The position numbers were made by a program, and so were the translations under genes. DNA of 12,770 nt. Source: Saprospiraceae bacterium. Its GTDB lineage: Bacteria > Bacteroidota > Bacteroidia > Chitinophagales > Saprospiraceae. Shown here one piece after another: positions 7,631 to 12,770 of this stretch (positions are counted from its first letter, which is position 1; each line of letters begins with the position of its first letter). Under the pieces are notes generated by a model. It did no database searches and had not been told where the DNA came from. It saw only the letters and a list, made by a program, of their open reading frames with translations. The stretch is taken from assembly GCA_013042795.1 (NCBI GenBank), contig JABDPK010000244.1, forward strand, positions 1-12,770, read 5' to 3'.

Positions 7631-8827
7631 ATGAGAATCTTAACAGCACTACTTCTTTTCAATGTATTATTTTCCTGTTCTTCAGATGGCGAAGAACCAA
7701 TGGTCATTGAAAATGTCCCTCCTGTTTTTTCCATGGAATCAATTACAGTTGAAGAAGGGAATCAGGACAAATCCGTATTTGTGAGTCTGAGGTTAAATAA
7801 AACCTGGGATAAAACTGTTTCTGCAACACTTAAGACAGTGGATGGAACAGCTGTGGCTGGTGAAGATTTTATAGCTATAGATAATGAACTTGTGGATTTT
7901 GATCCCGGTTCACGCCAGGAAAATCTCAGGATTCAATTATTGGCAGATGAGCAATGGGAAGAGGATGAAGAATTCTCTATTGAAATTGTATCAATTACTG
8001 AAGCCACTACAAGTGCCAATTCGGCAACTGTTACTATAGAAAATGATGATATTCTTGGACAATTCGATCTTCCAGATGGTTATTCTACGCCTGAAACATA
8101 TCAAGGAATGAATTTAATTTGGAGTGACGAGTTCAATGGTACAGAACTTCTACAGGATGACTGGACATACGAGATTGGAAATGGTGCAAGCGGATGGGGG
8201 AATAATGAATTACAGTATTACACCGGTGAGAATACCATTTTTTATGAAGGCCACCTTGTTCTCCAGGCCAGGGAAGAATTCTTCGGAGGATTCAATTACA
8301 CATCTTCCAGGATAATCACAAAAGACAAATTTGAGTTTACCCATGGCCGTGTTGATATCAGAGCTGTACTTCCTGAGGGGCAGGGTATCTGGCCCGCATT
8401 ATGGATGCTCGGAGCCAATATATCAGATGTTGGATGGCCAAGATGTGGTGAAATAGATATTATGGAACTTGTAGGTCATGAGCCTGGAACGGTACATGGT
8501 ACGGTGCATTATCCTGATCAGGGAGGAAACAGGATTTTTACTGGAAATGAGACCTCACTTTCAAACAACAGAAAATTTTCACAGGATTTCCATGTCTTTT
8601 CTGTCATATGGGAAGAAGACAGGATCAAGTGGTTAATGGATGATAAGCAATTTTACCAGGTATCCAGAACGAGTCTTGGTAGCCAGAACCCGTATCCATT
8701 TAACGAACCTTTCTTTTTTATATTCAATATTGCAGTTGGCGGTAACTGGCCGGGATCACCTGATTCAACAACTTCATTTCCGCAAAATATGATCATAGAT
8801 TATATTCGTGTATTCCAGGAAGAATAA
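7631..8827 (+). CDS. GH16 beta-glucanase lipoprotein with Calx-beta domain (laminarinase-like)
   Basis: This 398-residue enzyme is predicted to cut internal bonds of beta-1,3 (or mixed-linkage) glucans at the cell surface. I start it at ATG 7631: the in-frame TTG/ATG further upstream (7589, 7592) lie inside the terminator stem, while 7631 gives a clean lipoprotein signal with Cys16 (VLFSC). A Calx-beta domain at about 32-140 (VEEGN, TVDGTAVAGEDF, IENDD) probably works as a spacer holding the catalytic domain off the membrane. The GH16 domain covers about 160-398: IWSDEFNG, NELQYYT, THGRVDIRA, GIWPALWMLG, and the catalytic box GEIDIMELVG with nucleophile Glu274, Asp276 and acid/base Glu279; HGTVHYP and FFFIFNIAVGGNWPG follow. 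The extra methionine in the EIDIME box is the laminarinase-type pattern. Xyloglucan or agar specificity is less likely. The GH5 gene starts 18 bases downstream. Confidence 0.92.
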   Translation: MRILTALLLFNVLFSCSSDGEEPMVIENVPPVFSMESITVEEGNQDKSVFVSLRLNKTWDKTVSATLKTVDGTAVAGEDFIAIDNELVDFDPGSRQENLRIQLLADEQWEEDEEFSIEIVSITEATTSANSATVTIENDDILGQFDLPDGYSTPETYQGMNLIWSDEFNGTELLQDDWTYEIGNGASGWGNNELQYYTGENTIFYEGHLVLQAREEFFGGFNYTSSRIITKDKFEFTHGRVDIRAVLPEGQGIWPALWMLGANISDVGWPRCGEIDIMELVGHEPGTVHGTVHYPDQGGNRIFTGNETSLSNNRKFSQDFHVFSVIWEEDRIKWLMDDKQFYQVSRTSLGSQNPYPFNEPFFFIFNIAVGGNWPGSPDSTTSFPQNMIIDYIRVFQEE

Positions 8828-8845
8828 AATTAAATTTTGATGTGT

Positions 8846-11575
8846 ATGAAAAAGCTGACAGAGATTCAATTTTATGCAAGGTTCCTGTTTCTTTTTCTAT
8901 GTGTCATTCCTTTCAATTCTGAAGCCCAGGGTTTTTTATCAACAAAAGGTAAGGCTATTGTCAATAGTAACCAGGATACTGTACTCCTGAGAGGTATGGG
9001 GCTTGGAGGATGGATGTTGCAGGAAGGGTATATGTTGCAAACCAGTGATTTTGCTAATGCCCAACGAGAAATAATTGCCCATATTACAGACTTGATAGGT
9101 GAGGAAGATACAGAACTTTTCTACGAAGCATGGTTGTCAAATCATGTAACAAAAACTGATATTGATTCACTTAAATCATGGGGGTTCAATATGGTGCGTT
9201 TACCAATGCACTATAACCTGTATACCTTACCAATTGAGGAAGAAGCTGAAGCAGGTAAGCATACATGGTTGGAAAGAGGCTTTGAACTCACAGACAGCCT
9301 GGTAGAATGGTGCCGTCAAAACGAAATGTATGTGATGCTGGACTTGCATGCAGCACCAGGAGGACAGGGATACGATGAGGGGATATCAGACTACGATCCG
9401 TCAAAACCATCCTTATGGGAAAGTAAAGCCAACAGGGATAAAACTGTTGCCTTATGGAAGAGACTGGCTGAAAGATATGTAGATGAAGAATGGATAGCAG
9501 GCTATGATCTGATAAATGAACCCAACTGGAATATGAACGGAAATATTCCTTTGAGAGATATATACCATGAGTTGACTGACAGCATCCGATCTGTCGATAA
9601 AAATCACATCATTTTTATTGAAGGCAATTGGTTTGCCAATGATTTTACAGGATTGACTCCGCCCTGGGATGATAATATGGTTTATTCACCTCACAAGTAC
9701 TGGTCAATAAATGATAAACCATCCATTCAATGGGTATTGGAAATGAGGGACAGGTACGATATTCCACTTCTATTTGGAGAAAGTGGAGAGAATTCCAATG
9801 TCTGGTTCAGGGATGCCATCCGGTTATTTGAGGACGAGGGTATAGGTTGGGCCTGGTGGCCAATGAAAAAAATCGAATCCATTTCAGGACCACTATCTAT
9901 TTTAAAATCTGATGAGTACATCACTCTGCTTGATTACTGGAAAGGAAATGGGAGTCGACCAACAAAGGAATTTGCCAAAGCGGCATTAATGGACCTTGCT
10001 TATAAACTCAAAGTTGAAAATTGTGTTTTTCAAAAAGATGTGATAGATGCCATGTTCCGACAAGTATATTCCACAGAAACAAAGCCTTACAAAACGCATA
10101 CGATACCAGGTGTTGTATATGCTACTGATTTTGACATTGGGCAGATCGGATATGCGTATTATGACACTGAATCCGGAAACTACAATGTTTCAACAGGCCA
10201 GTATACCTCATGGAATAACGGTTGGTCTTTGCGTAATGATGGTGTTGATATTGAACCTTGTGATGATATCGTAAATAGCAATGGATACAATGTGGGATGG
10301 ATAAGTAATGATGAATGGATGCAGTACGATGTAGAAGTAGAATCCCCTGGAGTATTTGATGTTACTTTGAGAATTGCTTCGGAATCAGGTGGAGGAAGCA
10401 TTCATTTTAAGGTAGGGGATGCGGATATAACAGAAATTTTCCAGGTGCCTTCATCCGGCTCATGGACAAATTGGGTAGACATGGTCGCTCAGGATATTGT
10501 GCTTGATGAAAACGATGCCAAACTAAGATTATATGTAGATAATGGTGGTTTCAATCTGAGTAGCTTTGAATTTACCCGTAAGGCAGCCACTACAAGTGTC
10601 TCAGCCAGGCTTCTCAGCGCAAAAACCTTCGACGATCATACAATTCAACTGGATATCAATAAGAATCTGAAGGAGCCTTTGGCAATTGATGCAGAGTTCA
10701 CGGTCCATGTAGATGGAAATACAGTCAAAATCAAAAATTATTATCTCGATCCGGAAAATAATAGGATAATTTATATCCAACTAGAGGAAGCTATGAGATT
10801 TGATCAATCCATACAGGTTTCTCATAATGCAGGCTTGATTGAAGCCAATGATGAAACACTATTACAATCTTTTGTTCTGGAGCCGGTTCTTAATAATCTG
10901 GAAATGTTACACCCGATCCCGGGAAAGATTGAAGCCGAAGATTATATTTACCAGGAAGGTATCCAGCTGGAAACGGCATCCGATGATGGTGGCGGATTTA
11001 ATATTGGGTTTCTTGATCCTGGTGATTTCCTGGAGTACCAGGTTGAAGTCTTGAATTCTGCAGATTATATATTGCAATACCGTGTTGCAAGTGAACAAAG
11101 TTCAGGATCCTGTAAATTGGTGTTTATAAGTCAATCCGGGGAAGAACAGGAAGTTGATATGTCAAATTTTTCTTCAACCGGAGGCTGGCAAAATTGGGTG
11201 GACAGTGAAACAGAGATATCACTCTCGGAAGGCATATACACAATGCGCCTGGAGATAATAAATGGTCCGTTTAACCTTAATTGGTTGAATTTTGTATCGG
11301 TAGCGCCTCCTGAACCTGAGTTTCCTTCCGGTGTTTTTATAAAATCTAATCCGGTATCTGATCAGGTAACTGTAACCGCAGGATTTTCTGTACCTCATAA
11401 AATCAGCTGGGACTTATATAATATGCTCGGGCAAAGAATGAAGTCAGCTGATATTGCCTATTCTAAAGGAATAGAATTTGAGGTAGAAATGTTTGACCTT
11501 CCCGCAGGATATTATTTTTTAAATATTTACCTGGAAGATGATACAAAATATCAATTCAAGTTGGTCAAAATCTGA
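8846..11575 (+). CDS. Secreted GH5 glycoside hydrolase with two CBM6-like modules and T9SS sorting domain
   Basis: This 909-residue multidomain enzyme probably hydrolyses a beta-glucan outside the cell. A Sec signal peptide (cleavage near SEA|QG, residue 27) leads into a GH5 barrel at about 35-375: LRGMGLGGWMLQEGY, MVRLPMHY, LDLHAAPGGQG, LINEPNW with acid/base Glu225, SPHKYW, and LLFGESGEN with nucleophile Glu312. The GGW...E-Y opening and LHAAPGGQ recall the exo-1,3-glucanase branch of GH5, but I cannot assign a subfamily. A first, divergent CBM6-like module spans about 420-578 (NDEWMQYDVEV, GSWTNWVDM, GGFNLSSFEF); a beta-rich SwmB-like segment about 580-682; a classical CBM6 about 689-818 (IPGKIEAEDY, GDFLEYQVEV, GGWQNWVD). 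The C-terminal 80 residues (SNPVSDQVTV, YNMLGQRM, LPAGYYFLNI) are a T9SS type A sorting domain. ATG at 8840 or TTG at 8837 are possible alternative starts; 8846 gives the usual MKK signal peptide. No terminator follows. Confidence 0.9.
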   Translation: MKKLTEIQFYARFLFLFLCVIPFNSEAQGFLSTKGKAIVNSNQDTVLLRGMGLGGWMLQEGYMLQTSDFANAQREIIAHITDLIGEEDTELFYEAWLSNHVTKTDIDSLKSWGFNMVRLPMHYNLYTLPIEEEAEAGKHTWLERGFELTDSLVEWCRQNEMYVMLDLHAAPGGQGYDEGISDYDPSKPSLWESKANRDKTVALWKRLAERYVDEEWIAGYDLINEPNWNMNGNIPLRDIYHELTDSIRSVDKNHIIFIEGNWFANDFTGLTPPWDDNMVYSPHKYWSINDKPSIQWVLEMRDRYDIPLLFGESGENSNVWFRDAIRLFEDEGIGWAWWPMKKIESISGPLSILKSDEYITLLDYWKGNGSRPTKEFAKAALMDLAYKLKVENCVFQKDVIDAMFRQVYSTETKPYKTHTIPGVVYATDFDIGQIGYAYYDTESGNYNVSTGQYTSWNNGWSLRNDGVDIEPCDDIVNSNGYNVGWISNDEWMQYDVEVESPGVFDVTLRIASESGGGSIHFKVGDADITEIFQVPSSGSWTNWVDMVAQDIVLDENDAKLRLYVDNGGFNLSSFEFTRKAATTSVSARLLSAKTFDDHTIQLDINKNLKEPLAIDAEFTVHVDGNTVKIKNYYLDPENNRIIYIQLEEAMRFDQSIQVSHNAGLIEANDETLLQSFVLEPVLNNLEMLHPIPGKIEAEDYIYQEGIQLETASDDGGGFNIGFLDPGDFLEYQVEVLNSADYILQYRVASEQSSGSCKLVFISQSGEEQEVDMSNFSSTGGWQNWVDSETEISLSEGIYTMRLEIINGPFNLNWLNFVSVAPPEPEFPSGVFIKSNPVSDQVTVTAGFSVPHKISWDLYNMLGQRMKSADIAYSKGIEFEVEMFDLPAGYYFLNIYLEDDTKYQFKLVKI

Positions 11576-11579
11576 TAAC

Positions 11580-12770
11580 TCAATAATGCATCATAAACTC
11601 ATTTAAGTTTGTAGATGGATCCAATTGGAGTTTCTTTCTCAGTCTGTACCTGCTGATTTCCACACCTCGTACAGAGATATTCAGCAAGGGCGCGATTTCT
11701 TTGGTCGTAAGGTTCATCCTCAAATATGCACAGAGCTTTTGATCTTTGGGAGATAATACCGGGTGTTCATATTTTAAACGCTTTAAGAAATCAGTATGAA
11801 CCTGGTCAAAATAGAAAGTGAATTTTTCCCAATCCTCGTCAAGACGTTCGTCATTGGAAAGGATCGATATGAGTTTTCTCAATTCTTTCTCAGCTTTTGG
11901 ATCCTTGATATATTTTTTCAGAATTTTTGCTTCTTCTTTTACCTTACTTAGTACTTCATTCTTTTGAACGATATGCATCATTGAAGATGCGAGTTGTTTA
12001 TCTTTGAATTCAAGTTCTGCCTTTAGTTTTTCATTCTTAAGTTGATCGATTTCATCCTTGGATTTTTCCTGTACATTTTCCAGGTCACGTACTTTTCTCC
12101 TGTATTTTGATCTCGGTATCAAAATCAAACCGGCCAAGATTAAAAAAGCGACTAATAAATAGATGACATTGAATAATATCGACTCATACCATGGAGGTTT
12201 AATCGTGAAGCTAAATTGACTGACCTGGCCGATATCTCCATATTTATTCTTTGATGATATTGTAAAAGTGTAGCTGCCATGAGGAAGCCTTGAGTAATCT
12301 TTATACGTTTCCTGTGTCCAGGAATCATCGTTTTCATCAATCCCTTCTATATATGGATTATAATATACATCATCTGAAGAGCTAAATGTAGAATTGAAGT
12401 ATTCAAACCTGAGGTAGTTCTGGTTGTAGGGTAAAATTATTTCAGATGGTCCATCTTCTTTTGAAATATTGTCATTAATGAAGCCACCATATATAATACT
12501 GTCTTTATGATTTATGATTTTGACTTTTGAAAGTAAAGCTTCAGGTGTAAGAGGTTTTTGTTTTCCTGGATTAATAACCTGGATGACACCACTCTCTGTA
12601 GGGATCATAATGTCGTTGTTGTCTATAAAGTGTAATTCCTCAAATCCTTTCACAAATTCATCGGCAAGTTTTGGGAGGGAAACCTTTTTGAAATTCCTGT
12701 TCAATAAATTTTCGTCAATTTCAAAATATCCAAAATCTTTATCAGTCAGGTACCATATTCTATTATCAGG
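11580..12770 (-). CDS. Membrane-bound triple-Tyr sensor / LuxR-like HTH regulator (N-terminus outside window)
   Basis: The reading frame is open to the window's end, so only the C-terminal 396 residues are seen; the codon at 12704 (TTG) is internal, since the frame continues upstream through residues such as NRIWYLTDKDFGYF. That stretch looks like the last blades of a two-component-regulator-type propeller sensor. A triple-Tyr (Y_Y_Y-like) beta domain follows at about 110-195 of the visible part, then one transmembrane helix at about 198-219 (LLVAFLILAGLILIP), a charged coiled coil at about 225-280, and a C-terminal LuxR-like helix-turn-helix at about 339-396 (LSPKDQKLCAYL, LTTKEIAPLLNISVRGVE). 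I see no histidine kinase or receiver domain in the visible part, so it may sense periplasmic sugar and bind DNA while in the inner membrane, like SusR-type PUL regulators. It is tail-to-tail with GH5, 4 bases apart, and likely controls this PUL (inference). Confidence 0.85.
   Translation of the reverse strand, partial: PDNRIWYLTDKDFGYFEIDENLLNRNFKKVSLPKLADEFVKGFEELHFIDNNDIMIPTESGVIQVINPGKQKPLTPEALLSKVKIINHKDSIIYGGFINDNISKEDGPSEIILPYNQNYLRFEYFNSTFSSSDDVYYNPYIEGIDENDDSWTQETYKDYSRLPHGSYTFTISSKNKYGDIGQVSQFSFTIKPPWYESILFNVIYLLVAFLILAGLILIPRSKYRRKVRDLENVQEKSKDEIDQLKNEKLKAELEFKDKQLASSMMHIVQKNEVLSKVKEEAKILKKYIKDPKAEKELRKLISILSNDERLDEDWEKFTFYFDQVHTDFLKRLKYEHPVLSPKDQKLCAYLRMNLTTKEIAPLLNISVRGVEISRYRLRKKLQLDPSTNLNEFMMHY

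Overview
The window carries a polysaccharide utilization locus (PUL) of a Bacteroidota bacterium, probably a marine or algal-polymer-degrading one. The signs are an adjacent SusC/SusD pair, lipoproteins with acidic residues after the lipid-bearing cysteine, a C-terminal domain of the type IX secretion system (T9SS) kind, AT-rich intergenic DNA without clear Shine-Dalgarno sites, and a TAnnTTTG-type promoter box. I cannot name genus or species. Enzyme content points to a beta-1,3-glucan of the laminarin type as substrate; this is inferred from families, not shown.

Layout: (1) 1-927, minus strand, the first 309 codons of a tryptophanase/tyrosine phenol-lyase family gene cut by the window edge. 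(2) 928-1343, a divergent control region with an exact -7 promoter box and three copies of TGATGTAG just upstream of susC. (3) 1344-8827 and 8846-11575, plus strand, five genes: susC transporter, susD glycan-binding lipoprotein, a PKD-containing lipoprotein in the usual position of a surface glycan-binding protein, a Calx-beta/GH16 lipoprotein endoglucanase, and a GH5 enzyme with two CBM6-like modules and a T9SS sorting domain. A strong intrinsic terminator lies between the third and fourth genes and ends only 4 bases before the GH16 start codon. (4) 11580-12770, minus strand, the C-terminal part of a membrane-bound sensor/regulator (triple-Tyr domain, one transmembrane helix, coiled coil, LuxR-like helix-turn-helix), convergent with the GH5 gene and separated from it by 4 bases; its N-terminus is outside the window.

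Proposed working model (inference): the surface-anchored GH16 and the T9SS-exported GH5 cut beta-glucan outside the cell, the PKD protein and SusD hold the fragments, SusC imports them with TonB energy, and the regulator senses oligosaccharide in the periplasm and acts on the susC promoter. No beta-glucosidase (GH3), GH17 or GH30 is in the window, so final breakdown must be encoded elsewhere. The locus is broadly a known type; the points most worth checking are the internal terminator, the triple repeat and the GH5 architecture. I saw no RNA genes, insertion sequences or CRISPR arrays.
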